A model generated the notes under the pieces. The model worked only from the letters and a program-made list of their open reading frames with translations, did no database searches and was not told the origin of the DNA. 64,000 nucleotides of DNA from Congregibacter brevis (GTDB lineage Bacteria > Pseudomonadota > Gammaproteobacteria > Pseudomonadales > Halieaceae): the NCBI RefSeq assembly GCF_045689245.1, contig NZ_CP136865.1, positions 930,001 to 994,000 of the forward strand, given 5' to 3'. Of this stretch, positions 51,395 through 61,130 are shown piece after piece. Within the stretch, counting starts at the first letter, position 1, and each line of letters begins with the position of its first letter. Both the position numbers and the translations under genes were made by a program.

Positions 51395-53692
51395 ATGACA
51401 AGCCAGCCCTGGCAGAATTTAAAAGACAGTGAACAGCTCATTGCTGTGCTTGATGTTGCACACGGCGTTGAGCAAAACGAGCTCGAGCAGTTTCTGCGAA
51501 GTTCCATTAATGAGCATGCGGTCACCGCTAAGGTTCATGAATGTGTTTTGCCCATGGTGCGTGACCGGGAAAATCCCGTGACGACCAATTTACGTCCGCT
51601 TCTGGAGCTGCCCGGGGACACGATGGTGCTTCCTTTACGTGTTGTCTGGCGTACGTCGCTGCAGGAAAAAAACACACGGCCACGGCCTCGTGATCTGCTT
51701 TTTGGTAACCCGCGACATCCCGGCCCCTTTCGTGCACGCCGCATCTTGCGCCAGCATCCCGAACGTGTGGTGTGCATTGTAGGAGAGCCCGCAACGATTG
51801 ATCAGTTGAGGGATCGTTTAAAGGAGCTTCAAGGCGGTGATGTAGCGAATGACGAACTGGCTTCTTTTATAGCGGGGCAGGCGGGGCTGGCTCTGGATGT
51901 TTCCGAGCGCCGTCTGCGCGGTAGTCGTTACAAGGTCCCCTTGCGAGTAGCTGACACTCTTTTGGCAAGCGCGAAGTTTCGTGGGGCTTTGGATCAGGTG
52001 TCCGCGGAGACTGGCCGAAGCATGGATGATCTCTTGCATGAGTCCGAGGAGATCATGAAAGAACTGATTTCCAAGCCGCAGCCTTTTTGGCTTGACGTTA
52101 TGGCCCAGCTGAATCATTGGGTGATGCGGCTCGGCTATGACGCGGATGTGGTCATCAATAAAGAAGGTTTGGAGCGCGTGCGGCAATGGTCCCGCGAATA
52201 CCCCACGGCTCTACTGTGGACCCATAAAACTCACGTGGATGGTTTCGCCGTTAATGCCATGTGTGCGGACAATGATTTTCCTGCACCGCATATTCTTGGT
52301 GGTGTGAACATGGCCTTTGCGGGATTGGGTTTTATTGCCCGTCGCGCCGGCGCTATTTTTATCCGGCGTAGTTTTCAAGATGATCTTCTTTACAAAGCGG
52401 TGTTGCGCCAGTACATCGGCTATTTGATGGAGAAGCGCTTTCCTCTGTCCTGGGCGTTTGAAGGAACCCGTTCCCGCGTCGGAAAACTCATGCCGCCGCG
52501 CTATGGACTGCTCAAGTATGTGATGGATTCTGCGCATGCCACGGGCGCCGAGAACCTCCACATCATTCCTATTTCTATCAGCTACGACATGATTGGGGAT
52601 GTGAAGGACTATGCTGCCATGGAGTCCGGCGCCACCAAAAGGCCCGAGAGCCTCAGTTGGTTTATTGGGTATTTGCGCGGCCTTCGCCAACCCATGGGGA
52701 AGATTTATTTCGACTTTGGAGAGCCCGTAGTTCTGCCAAAGGCGCCTTCGCCTGATGATCCCAGGGAGTTACAGCGGGTTGCTTTTGCCGTTGGCGTTGC
52801 CGTGAACAAAGTGTCCCCGATTACGCTGCCCTCGCTGATCAGCATGGTGTTGTTGGGGTCGGCGCCTCGGGCACTCACTGCAGATGAGCTTCGTTTAGAA
52901 GTCGTCGCTCTTACAGATTGGGCTCGGAAGCGGCACATTGGTCTCACCCGGGATTTGGACGATCAGGACGCTGCGCAGGTGTCTGATCTGATCGGCAAAA
53001 TGATCGCAAGCGGTCTTTTGACGCGCTATGACGACGGCCCTGAGCAGGTGTTCACCATCGCGGCTGAACAGCACGTGGTGGCCAGCTACTATCGCAACAT
53101 GGTGATTCATTACTTCCTGAATAAGTCGATTATCGAGCTCGCATTGATGAACATGACGCAGCTGGAGCAAAGCGGTAGCGATGCCTTCTGGGAAGAGGCT
53201 GAACGTCTCCGAGACTATTTTAAGTTCGAGTTTTTCTACGCACCTAAAGATGAGTTCCGTCGAGATGTCAGCGAGGAGCTGTCCCGTTATCAACCTGCAT
53301 GGGAGGCTGCGCTTGATGAGCCCGGCGCCGCGCAGGCTATTTTTTCTCGACTCCAGCCGCGTATGGCACACGCTGTGTTATTGCCTTTTGTGGAAGCCTA
53401 TCGCGTGGTAGCCGACGTACTGGCAAGGCAGGCACCGGGTGATCCCCTCACTGAAAAAGACTGCGTACAGAAGTCACTGGCCTATGGTCGACAGGCCTAT
53501 TTGCAGCGCCGCATTAGCTCTGAGGCGTCTATCGGCAGATTGCTGTTTAGCAATGCTTACCGACTTATGGACAATCTAGAGCTGGTTGAAGGCGAGGGCG
53601 ATGACCTGGCCGAACGTCGTTTGCAATTGGCGCAGAGCTTTCGGGGATTGCAGAGACGTATCGAGCGCGTACGCGCAGCGGCGCTGCCTTAA
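51395..53692 (+). CDS. PlsB-like glycerol-3-phosphate acyltransferase
   Basis: 765 residues, near the 807 of E. coli PlsB. It acylates position 1 of glycerol-3-phosphate at the inner membrane. The catalytic HX4D box is His277 to Asp282 (WTHKTHVDGF), followed by ILGGVNMAFAGLGFIARRAGAIFIRR and the substrate motif FEGTRSRVGKL. The first box differs from the usual HRSHxD, so this is a divergent branch and may be a second acyltransferase for storage lipid. A WS/DGAT gene follows 54 nt later on the same strand. The start codon has only a weak ribosome site. Confidence 0.88.
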   Translation: MTSQPWQNLKDSEQLIAVLDVAHGVEQNELEQFLRSSINEHAVTAKVHECVLPMVRDRENPVTTNLRPLLELPGDTMVLPLRVVWRTSLQEKNTRPRPRDLLFGNPRHPGPFRARRILRQHPERVVCIVGEPATIDQLRDRLKELQGGDVANDELASFIAGQAGLALDVSERRLRGSRYKVPLRVADTLLASAKFRGALDQVSAETGRSMDDLLHESEEIMKELISKPQPFWLDVMAQLNHWVMRLGYDADVVINKEGLERVRQWSREYPTALLWTHKTHVDGFAVNAMCADNDFPAPHILGGVNMAFAGLGFIARRAGAIFIRRSFQDDLLYKAVLRQYIGYLMEKRFPLSWAFEGTRSRVGKLMPPRYGLLKYVMDSAHATGAENLHIIPISISYDMIGDVKDYAAMESGATKRPESLSWFIGYLRGLRQPMGKIYFDFGEPVVLPKAPSPDDPRELQRVAFAVGVAVNKVSPITLPSLISMVLLGSAPRALTADELRLEVVALTDWARKRHIGLTRDLDDQDAAQVSDLIGKMIASGLLTRYDDGPEQVFTIAAEQHVVASYYRNMVIHYFLNKSIIELALMNMTQLEQSGSDAFWEEAERLRDYFKFEFFYAPKDEFRRDVSEELSRYQPAWEAALDEPGAAQAIFSRLQPRMAHAVLLPFVEAYRVVADVLARQAPGDPLTEKDCVQKSLAYGRQAYLQRRISSEASIGRLLFSNAYRLMDNLELVEGEGDDLAERRLQLAQSFRGLQRRIERVRAAALP

Positions 53693-53746
53693 TGCTGCTG
53701 CTCATCTGCGCACGATGCGCTAATCGAAAAGACAAGGCGGAGAGTT

Positions 53747-55333
53747 ATGCATCAGCTTAGTCCCCAGGATGCTCAGTTTCTTTATGCGGAGACCGAGCAC
53801 AATCTTACACACGTAACCAGTGTCGCGATTTACGATCCCTCTACGGTTCCCGGGGGTGAGACGGTGCGATTTACTGACATCATCGCGCACGTTCGGGAGC
53901 GTCTGGCGTACAACCCGGTGTTTTACCGTCGCCTGCTACGACTGCCTTTGGAAATAGATTATCCCTACTGGGTCGAAGACGAGTATTTCGATCTTGAGTA
54001 CCACATGCAGCATGGTCGCCTGCCTGAGCCCGGCGATTGGCGCCAGTTTTGTATCCACATGGCTCGGTATCACAGCCGGCCATTGGACATGAATCGCCCG
54101 CCTTGGGAGATTTTTGTCGTTGAAGGCCTTGATCACGTAAAAGGGCTCCCGAAGGGCTGCTATGCCCTAGCGACAAAGATTCACCACGCCGCGGTCGATG
54201 GTGCATCCCTAATGAAGTTCTTTGCGAGCATGGCGGACGGGGATAATCTCGGCACGCCTCTGGTGCCGCTAGAGGCCGTAGATGTGGGCTCCGGAGAGAT
54301 CCCCGCAATGCCAGCGCTTATCTCCCAGGCTTTTAAAAACAATCTGCGCTCTCCTTTGCGCGTTGCCGAGACAGTGATGCGTGCGGCGCCGGGTTTGGTG
54401 CAGGCGGCTCAGGATTCCGTCGCCAAGCGCGAGAGCAGCGACAAGCATCCGGTCCCGCCTACGCGTTTTAATGTCGATCTTTCACCGCACAAAATGTTCG
54501 ATGCTCGGGTGGTGCCGCTAGATGATCTAAAGCGTATTCGGCAACTGCATCCCGGCGTCACGATTAACGATGTAGTGCTAGCCATTTGCTCGGGCGCTTT
54601 GCGACGCTATCTATCCCATCACGATGAATTGCCCGAGGAATCGATCATCGCTTGGGTGCCAATCAACGCTCGGCCCCGCGGCGCTGATGGGAAGGATCTC
54701 CCCGGTAACAACATCTCGGCGATGACGACGCCCATCTTCACCAACCAAGAGAACGCCGTTGAGCGATTAAAGCTTATTCGCAAGTCTACGCAGGCGAGTA
54801 AAGAGGCCCGCTCCGGGGTTTCCGCGCGTTTAATGACTGACATCACTCGTCATGTGCCGGCTGCAACCCAGGTGCTTGCGAGTCGTCTTCTCCTGCGCAG
54901 CGGCGCGGCAGCGCGAATGTGTAACCTGTTTATCTCTAATGTGCCGGGGCCACAGATACCCATGTACATGAACGGCGCACGCATGGTTCGTAGCGTAGGT
55001 TTGGCTCCCCTCGCTGATGGTATGGGCCTGTTTATTGGCACGCCCAGTTACGACGGGGAGATGAGCTTCAGCGTCATTTCGACGCGGGAACTGCTTCCTG
55101 ATATTGAGTTCTTTATGGATTGTCTCGAAGCTTCCGTCGCGGAATTACTAGCGCTGGCGGACGCAGCAGCCAAACCGAAGAGAAAAACAAAAACGAAAGC
55201 GAAGGTCAAAACGAAAACCAAGGCCAAAGCTCGTCCAAAGGCTTCCCCTAAAGCGCGATCAAAGACGGCGGCCAAGAAGCGCCCGACGGGCAAGAGTCGC
55301 CCTGCAACCAAAAGAGCGCCGAACGCTAAATAG
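53747..55333 (+). CDS. Wax ester synthase/diacylglycerol acyltransferase with lysine-rich tail
   Basis: 528 residues. The catalytic HHxxxDG motif is His146-Gly152 (IHHAAVDGASL); the second family landmark is LFISNVPGPQIPMYMNGA, then a PSYDGEMSF element. The enzyme joins an acyl-CoA to a fatty alcohol or diacylglycerol, making neutral-lipid inclusions. Family members end near residue 460-475. Here about 53 residues follow (476-528) made almost only of Lys, Ala, Thr, Pro and Arg, an H1-like, strongly basic tail. GGAGAG precedes the start. It is probably in one unit with the PlsB-like gene. Confidence 0.93.
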   Translation: MHQLSPQDAQFLYAETEHNLTHVTSVAIYDPSTVPGGETVRFTDIIAHVRERLAYNPVFYRRLLRLPLEIDYPYWVEDEYFDLEYHMQHGRLPEPGDWRQFCIHMARYHSRPLDMNRPPWEIFVVEGLDHVKGLPKGCYALATKIHHAAVDGASLMKFFASMADGDNLGTPLVPLEAVDVGSGEIPAMPALISQAFKNNLRSPLRVAETVMRAAPGLVQAAQDSVAKRESSDKHPVPPTRFNVDLSPHKMFDARVVPLDDLKRIRQLHPGVTINDVVLAICSGALRRYLSHHDELPEESIIAWVPINARPRGADGKDLPGNNISAMTTPIFTNQENAVERLKLIRKSTQASKEARSGVSARLMTDITRHVPAATQVLASRLLLRSGAAARMCNLFISNVPGPQIPMYMNGARMVRSVGLAPLADGMGLFIGTPSYDGEMSFSVISTRELLPDIEFFMDCLEASVAELLALADAAAKPKRKTKTKAKVKTKTKAKARPKASPKARSKTAAKKRPTGKSRPATKRAPNAK

Positions 55334-55379
55334 AGCCGAGAAAGACACCCGATTTCGGTCGCAAAGGAGAATGTGAGTG

Positions 55380-55901
55380 ATGATGAATAGAGCAAGGCTC
55401 ACGGTCTTTGGTGATTATCTGTGGAAGGCGGTATTCGCGATGGTGTTTTGCACCTCAGGTGTCGTGAGCGCGCAGAATCTGTATCTCACGCTCGCCAGTC
55501 AGCCGCCCACAAGTGGCGTGATTAGCACTCGGGACAACGACAGCCTGACTTTGACAGTGATGTCCGGCAGCCGAGTGAGCTTTGCACGGGCGAGCGGTCG
55601 TGATTATCGGCTGCAGGCCAGCGGTGGATTTTTCTGGACCCAGGTTCAGGAGCAGCCTCGGGATGCGGATTCCGTAGCCTTGGCGCCGACTTTGCGAGAT
55701 GACGGCACTGTTGAAGTGATTGTCGACGTTGCGCAAAAAGTTGACCGGCGACAGCAAAGCTATAGTTCTACGCTGCTGGCACAGCCTGGTGAATGGTTGC
55801 AGCTTTTGGGTCCGTCTCAGCAGCAACCAAGAGGAACCAAAGTTTACGGTACGCAAACCGTCGCCGAGGAATCACTGTTCTTATTGGTTGAAACCCGCTG
55901 A
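55380..55901 (+). CDS. Secreted protein of unknown function
   Basis: 173 residues from ATG 55380; GTG 55377 and ATG 55383 are also possible behind AAGGAGA (55364-55370). A signal peptide ends near VVSAQ (about residue 32). The mature part is beta-rich with no cysteine and no recognised domain; NLYLTLASQPP and the closing ESLFLLVETR could be outer strands of a beta-sandwich, as in small secretin-like or pilus-accessory proteins. It follows the WS/DGAT gene by 46 nt on the same strand. Confidence 0.75.
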   Translation: MMNRARLTVFGDYLWKAVFAMVFCTSGVVSAQNLYLTLASQPPTSGVISTRDNDSLTLTVMSGSRVSFARASGRDYRLQASGGFFWTQVQEQPRDADSVALAPTLRDDGTVEVIVDVAQKVDRRQQSYSSTLLAQPGEWLQLLGPSQQQPRGTKVYGTQTVAEESLFLLVETR

Positions 55902-55929
55902 GTAATTCCAGCAGGGCTTCTAGCTTTGC

Positions 55930-56652
55930 TTAATTGCCCTCAAGCGTATCGACGCTGCGCTCCAGTCGCAGGCTGACCTTCTCCAGACGTTCGGTGAGCA
56001 GTTCCGCGTCGCTGTTGGGACGATCATTGTCGTGTAAGCCCTCCCAGATTGGCGCGAGCAAAGCATCGACGTAGTCCGCCATCCCCTCGTTGCCATGGTG
56101 ATACAAGTGCGTGCGCATACCGTACTCGAGGGTTCCAAAAAATAGGTCTCGCAAGGGCCGTACTTGCAAGTTGCTACGCAGGTCTCCCCGCTCAATGCCT
56201 TCGCGCACAGCCCGATCCAGATGACCCACATAGCGCCGGTTGAGGGGGCGAAGAGAAGAGAGCTGGTCCTGTCCTACGACTTCAAGCTCTACTCCTACGT
56301 AGACCTGGAGCAAACGCAGCATCAGAGCGCTGTCTGCGGATAGAGCAGCAACATGATGAAGAGCGAACTCCCGCAATCGGCTGCGGGTGTCCATTACAGT
56401 ATCTAGTATCTCCGCCGCTCTGGGATTCAGCACTTCGTTATAGAAACGGTCAAGAATCCCCAACATCAGCTCATTCTTGCTGCCAAAGTAATGAAAAACG
56501 GTTCCTTCAGAAACGCCTGCAGCCGCTGCTATCTTGCGCGTAGACGTCGCATGAAAGCCGGCGGTGGCAAACAGCTTGGTTGCGGCGTCGAGAATGCCGC
56601 GTTCGCGTTCCTCAAGGCGTTCCCGCGATCGTCGCCGTGCATTGTCAGTCAT
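55930..56652 (-). CDS. TetR/AcrR family regulator
   Basis: 240 residues. The N-terminal helix-turn-helix is at about 20-65 (TKLFATAGFHATSTRKIAAA, then GVSEGTVFHYFGSKNEL). The C-terminal ligand/dimer domain is not assignable to a known subfamily. It diverges from the AtuA operon, and the 137-nt gap between them holds a clear inverted repeat, so it most likely represses that operon until an acyl-CoA or terpenoid ligand binds (inference). The first gene downstream on its own strand is not in a unit with it. Confidence 0.92.
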   Translation of the reverse strand: MTDNARRRSRERLEERERGILDAATKLFATAGFHATSTRKIAAAAGVSEGTVFHYFGSKNELMLGILDRFYNEVLNPRAAEILDTVMDTRSRLREFALHHVAALSADSALMLRLLQVYVGVELEVVGQDQLSSLRPLNRRYVGHLDRAVREGIERGDLRSNLQVRPLRDLFFGTLEYGMRTHLYHHGNEGMADYVDALLAPIWEGLHDNDRPNSDAELLTERLEKVSLRLERSVDTLEGN

Positions 56653-56720
56653 GGAGACTCCAGCTCATGATTCTTTTTGCAGCATAAAGGGTGGAAATAG
56701 AGACGTAAATGAAATATTGA

Positions 56721-56748
56721 GCAATACTTGATAATTGTTGAGTATTGC
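56721..56748. promoter_or_regulatory. Inverted repeat, probable TetR operator
   Basis: GCAATACT (56721-56728) and AGTATTGC (56741-56748) are perfect inverted arms around a 12-nt AT-rich centre. The repeat lies 69 nt from the regulator start and 42 nt before the AtuA start, where a repressor would block either promoter. Confidence 0.72.
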
Positions 56749-56789
56749 ATAATTATTCGACCTCCCTGTGTACTTGAGTAGACATAGCT

Positions 56790-58610
56790 ATGACAGCTGA
56801 CGCACGTATTCGAATCGGTGGTGCCTCAGGCTATTGGGGTGATGCGGCCCTGGCAACTCCGCAGCTGCTTGCGACGGGCAATCTCGATTACATCGTTTAT
56901 GACTACTTAGCCGAAGTCACGATGTCGATTATGGCGCGAGCTCGCGCAGCAGATCCTCAAAAAGGCTATGCAACAGATTTTGTAAGCGCCGCAATGAGGC
57001 CGAACCTTCGGCAAATCGCGGATCAAGGCGTCAAGGTTCTGGCTAATGCCGGAGGGGTAAATCCCCGCGCCTGCGCCGAGGCGCTCAGAGCTTTGATTTC
57101 CGAGCAGGGATTAGCTCTCAAGGTGGCAGTCGTTTTAGGCGATGACCTTGCTGATAGAGCTGGCGAATTTGTCGGTGCGACTGAGATGTTCTCCGGCGAG
57201 GCTTTCCCGGACCCGTCGCGCGTAGCGAGCATCAATGCTTACCTGGGCGCCTTTCCTATTGCGGCGGCTCTTGATGCCGGAGCAGACATCGTTGTTACCG
57301 GTCGTTGTGTCGATAGTGCAGTCACCCTTGGCGCGTGTATTCATGCCTTTCAGTGGCAGTCCGAGGATTTTGATCAGCTGGCCCAAGGGAGTCTCGCGGG
57401 GCACATCCTTGAGTGCGGCACCCAGGCAACGGGTGGCAATTTCACTGATTGGGAGTCCATCGTCGATACCCTGGGATCCGCTGGTTATCCGATAGCAGAG
57501 CTCTCATCCAATGGCAGCTTTACCGTGAGTAAGCCCGAGGGCTCTGGAGGCCTGGTCAGCGTGGGAACAGTGGGTGAGCAGATGTTGTACGAGATTGGTG
57601 ATCCTAGTGCTTACTTCCTCCCGGATGTTGTCTGCGACTTTTCTCAGGTAGAGCTCTCTCAACTTGGCCCTGACCTAGTGAATGTCAGTGGGGCTCGAGG
57701 ACGTGGAGCTCCATCCAGCTACAAGGTGAGTTCAACCTGGTCAGATGGATTTAGGGCCGGGCAAATCTGGACGATGATTGGTAGGGCTGCCCCGCAAAAG
57801 GCGCGGCATCTGGCTGAGAGTATTTTTGCTCGTACCGAGCTCGTGTTGGCTGAAGCGGGGCTCGAGCCGCTCCAGGAAACCAGTGTTGAGGTATTGGGTG
57901 TCGAATCACACTTTGGCGCTGCCGTGCGCTATTTCAGAAGTCGTGAGGTGGACGTCAAAATTGCGGTTAAGCACGCTAGTCCCAAGGGCGTCGGAATTTT
58001 CTTGAAAGAAATGGTGGGTCTCGCACTAACGGCACCGCCGGGCCTCGCAAGCTTTGCCGGCGCAAGACCGAAGCCCACGCCGGTGGTTAGGCTGTTTTCC
58101 ATGCTGATTCCAAAGGATCAGCTGAACATTGTCGTTGAAGTTGATGGCGAGACCATAGTGACGCCGCAACAGTTGCCGGGTGATTCCATCGCTTCGCTGC
58201 AGCCTATCGCTGTCCCCAAGCCAGATTCGTCCCTCGACGACAGCGTGTCAGTGCCTTTGGAACTATTGGCCTTTGGCCGCAGTGGGGACAAGGGTGACAA
58301 AGCCAACATTGGCGTTATGGCCAGGCATCCGGATTTCTTGCCGTGGATAGCCGCGGCCCTCTCTCCCGAAAAGCTAGCTACTTATTTCGAGCACTTTCTC
58401 AAGCCGGGCCAGCCGGCGCCCGTGGAGCGCTTCTATCTGCCCGGCACCCATGCCCTGAATTTCCTGCTTCATGATGTTTTAGGTGGTGGTGGCGTCGCTA
58501 GTTTGCGCGCCGATCCTCAGGGCAAGGCCTATGCCCAGCTCCTCCTTACGGAGCGTGTTTCTATTCCCCGAGAACTTGCTGAACGTCATCGCTTGGCGAT
58601 TCCCGAATAA
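56790..58610 (+). CDS. atuA: AtuA-family protein (DUF1446)
   Basis: 606 residues. AtuA proteins are needed for acyclic terpene or branched acyl-CoA breakdown, but their reaction is unknown. The DUF1446 part spans about 1-450 (RIGGASGYWGDAALATPQLL at the start, VVTGRCVDSAVTLG, LECGTQATGGNF). A C-terminal ferredoxin-fold domain carries LLAFGRSGDKGDKANIGVMA. First gene of the operon, 19 nt before the carboxyltransferase gene. Confidence 0.9.
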   Translation: MTADARIRIGGASGYWGDAALATPQLLATGNLDYIVYDYLAEVTMSIMARARAADPQKGYATDFVSAAMRPNLRQIADQGVKVLANAGGVNPRACAEALRALISEQGLALKVAVVLGDDLADRAGEFVGATEMFSGEAFPDPSRVASINAYLGAFPIAAALDAGADIVVTGRCVDSAVTLGACIHAFQWQSEDFDQLAQGSLAGHILECGTQATGGNFTDWESIVDTLGSAGYPIAELSSNGSFTVSKPEGSGGLVSVGTVGEQMLYEIGDPSAYFLPDVVCDFSQVELSQLGPDLVNVSGARGRGAPSSYKVSSTWSDGFRAGQIWTMIGRAAPQKARHLAESIFARTELVLAEAGLEPLQETSVEVLGVESHFGAAVRYFRSREVDVKIAVKHASPKGVGIFLKEMVGLALTAPPGLASFAGARPKPTPVVRLFSMLIPKDQLNIVVEVDGETIVTPQQLPGDSIASLQPIAVPKPDSSLDDSVSVPLELLAFGRSGDKGDKANIGVMARHPDFLPWIAAALSPEKLATYFEHFLKPGQPAPVERFYLPGTHALNFLLHDVLGGGGVASLRADPQGKAYAQLLLTERVSIPRELAERHRLAIPE

Positions 58611-58628
58611 CGACGAGAGAATATCCCC

Positions 58629-60263
58629 ATGGCCCATCAGTCACAGCCCTTTCGCTCATCGATCAGTAATGCTGCAGACACTTTTGCGCGCAATACAGAG
58701 GATCATCTTGCGCTCATAGACAAGATGAACGGCATTCTTGAGCGCTCCAGAACCTTGTCCGACGCTGCGCGCCCGCGCTTTGAAAAGCGTGGTCAGCTCT
58801 TACCGAGAGAGCGACTGGCGCGTCTTTTGGATCCGGGGTCGCCGTTTCTGGAGATCGGCAACATGGCTGGTTATCTCCTGGATGACAGCGACCCCGATAC
58901 CTCTGTTCCCGGGGCAACGCAGATTGCGGGCATCGGCTATGTGTCGGGCACGCGCTGCATGATTCAGGTGGATGACTCCGGAATCAATGCGGGATCGATG
59001 ACGCGCACATCGACGCGCAAAGGCTGTCGGGTTATGGATATCGCACTGCAACAGAAGTTGCCATTCGTGCATCTTGTCGAGAGTGCTGGCGCGAACCTTC
59101 TCGAGTACGAGGTTGAGATGTGGATGGCTGGTGGCGGAATTTTCGCCCGCCTGGCGCGCTTATCCGCTGCGGGTCTTCCTGTCATAACCGTGTTGCATGG
59201 AGCCTCTGCCGCTGGAGGAGCCTACATGCCAGGCCTCAGCGATTACGTGGTCGGTGTGAAGGACAATGGCAAGGCCTACCTTGCGGGCCCCGCGCTACTG
59301 AAGGCCGCGACTGGTGAAGTCGCCGATGATGCGGAGCTCGGAGGTGCCGTTATGCACTCCCAAGTGACTGGTTTGGTGGAGTACCTGGCGGAGAACGATG
59401 CTCATGGTTTGCAGTTGTGTCGCGAAGTGCTGGGGCGCATCAACTGGAACAAACGCTGCGCGCAGCCTGGGGTGCAAGAATTTGAAGAACCCGTGTACCC
59501 CACTGAAGAACTGCTGGGAGTGGTGCCTGTCGATTATCGTCAGCCCTATGACGCCAGGGAGGTTATAGCTCGATTAGTCGATGGTTCCAGCTTTTTGGAA
59601 TTCAAACCTGCCTACGGGATTACGCTGGTGTGCTTGCAGGCCAGTATCTACGGCATGCCTGTGGGTATCGTTTGTAACAACGGTCCCATTGATCCTAATG
59701 GGGCCACTAAGGCGGCGCAGTTCATCCAGCTCTGCGATCAGTCTGATACACCGCTTTTGTTTGTGCAGAACATTACCGGCTACATGGTGGGTGCCCAGTA
59801 CGAGCAGGCGGGAATGATCAAACACGGCGCGAAAATGATTCAGGCGGTGACCAATGCCCGGGTGCCTCGTTTAACGCTCATGATCGGAGCAAGTTTTGGT
59901 GCCGGCAACTACGGCATGTGCGGTCAGGGCTACGATCCTGATTTTGTCTTTTCTTGGCCGAACATCCAGATCGGCGTGATGGGCGGTGAACAAGCCGCAA
60001 AGACCATGTCAGAGGTGTTTCGAGCCGGCGCGGCACGCAAGGGACGGGATGTGGACGAAGCAATGTTGAGCGCCCAGGAAGAAAAAGTGATCGCGCACTA
60101 CGATCGGCAGTCGGATGCTTTCTATACCTCGGGTCGGATGCTGGATGACGGCCTCATTGATCCGCGCGATAGTCGCAAAGTCATTGCTATGGCCTTGCAG
60201 ACTTGCTGGGAGGGTCGCAATCGCGAAGTGAGCCCGAACGCCTTTGGCGTTGGCCGAATGTGA
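58629..60263 (+). CDS. Acyl-CoA carboxylase beta subunit (carboxyltransferase)
   Basis: 544 residues, biotin-dependent carboxyltransferase of the methylcrotonyl-/geranyl-CoA group. It carries RERLARLLDPGSPFLE near the start, HGASAAGGAYMPGLSD (first oxyanion region), AYLAGPALLKAATGE and the C-terminal GASFGAGNYGMCGQGYDPDFVF with WPNIQIGVMGGEQAA. It carboxylates an acyl-CoA with CO2 from the biotinylated alpha subunit encoded two genes later. The segment WMAGGGIFARLARLSAAGLP is glycine-rich where MCC enzymes carry bulky residues. The AtuA neighbour favours a geranyl-CoA-like substrate over methylcrotonyl-CoA. Confidence 0.92.
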   Translation: MAHQSQPFRSSISNAADTFARNTEDHLALIDKMNGILERSRTLSDAARPRFEKRGQLLPRERLARLLDPGSPFLEIGNMAGYLLDDSDPDTSVPGATQIAGIGYVSGTRCMIQVDDSGINAGSMTRTSTRKGCRVMDIALQQKLPFVHLVESAGANLLEYEVEMWMAGGGIFARLARLSAAGLPVITVLHGASAAGGAYMPGLSDYVVGVKDNGKAYLAGPALLKAATGEVADDAELGGAVMHSQVTGLVEYLAENDAHGLQLCREVLGRINWNKRCAQPGVQEFEEPVYPTEELLGVVPVDYRQPYDAREVIARLVDGSSFLEFKPAYGITLVCLQASIYGMPVGIVCNNGPIDPNGATKAAQFIQLCDQSDTPLLFVQNITGYMVGAQYEQAGMIKHGAKMIQAVTNARVPRLTLMIGASFGAGNYGMCGQGYDPDFVFSWPNIQIGVMGGEQAAKTMSEVFRAGAARKGRDVDEAMLSAQEEKVIAHYDRQSDAFYTSGRMLDDGLIDPRDSRKVIAMALQTCWEGRNREVSPNAFGVGRM

Positions 60264-60293
60264 TTGATCTGAGAATAACTACAAGGACGCACC

Positions 60294-61130
60294 ATGTTAC
60301 CCGCAGTTGAAAATTTATTATTGGAGCCGAAGGGCGACACGCTCGTCATCTGGTTCAATCGCCCCGAGACTCGCAACGCGCTGTCTGCGGCGATGGCTGA
60401 TGAGCTCGCCGCCGTGCTCGAGGCGCTCCCAAGTGCCTCCTTCCGGTTTGTCGTGCTGCGAGGTAAGGGCGGTGCGTTCTGCTCTGGCGGCGACCTGAAG
60501 ATGTTTCGTAACGTTTTCCAAGCGGGTATGCCGCGGGAAGATATCGTCGCTTTCAATGCGGATTTCGGACGCATGATGGTAGCGATTCGCCAGCTACCAC
60601 AGCTGTTCATCGTCGCGATCGAGGGTGCGGCTATGGCGGGTGGCTTGGGTATCGCCTGCTTGGCTGACGTAGTGGTAACTACTGCCGATGCCAAGTTTGC
60701 GCTAACAGAAGTTACCTTGGGCATTCCACCCGCTCAGATAACGCCGGTAGTCATTAGCCGTATTGGTGCCTCTCAGGCGCGAAGACTGCTGCTGACCGCC
60801 CAACGCTTCAATGGCCTTGAGGCCCATCGTCTGGGTTTCGCGCATTTTGTGGAGCCCGATAAAGAAGCCCTCGAGGCGCGCTTACTGTCAGTCTTAAGCG
60901 ATGCGCATAAAGGTGCTCCCGGAGCTATCGCGCTCACGAAGCAAATCATCTCGGCGAGCGACGAGTTAGAGGGTGGAGAGCTCGTACAGTTTGCGGCGGA
61001 ACGCTTCGCCGATGCCATGCTGGGGGATGAAGCGCGCGAGGGTATGCAGGCTTTTGCCGAGAAACGACGACCGTCCTGGGGATCAGCCGATACCAGTGCA
61101 AAAGGAAGCAACAGCGGGAATCAGTCATGA
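60294..61130 (+). CDS. Enoyl-CoA hydratase/isomerase family protein
   Basis: 278 residues. Crotonase fold with the first oxyanion segment GGAFCSGGDLKMF and the second AMAGGLGIACLADVVVTT, ending in EGMQAFAEKRRPSW. The catalytic acids of standard hydratases are replaced around EVTLGIPPAQ, as in AtuE/LiuC. It should hydrate the carboxylated product (isohexenylglutaconyl-CoA or 3-methylglutaconyl-CoA). AAGGA stands 8 nt before ATG 60294. It overlaps the biotin carboxylase gene by 4 nt. Confidence 0.92.
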   Translation: MLPAVENLLLEPKGDTLVIWFNRPETRNALSAAMADELAAVLEALPSASFRFVVLRGKGGAFCSGGDLKMFRNVFQAGMPREDIVAFNADFGRMMVAIRQLPQLFIVAIEGAAMAGGLGIACLADVVVTTADAKFALTEVTLGIPPAQITPVVISRIGASQARRLLLTAQRFNGLEAHRLGFAHFVEPDKEALEARLLSVLSDAHKGAPGAIALTKQIISASDELEGGELVQFAAERFADAMLGDEAREGMQAFAEKRRPSWGSADTSAKGSNSGNQS

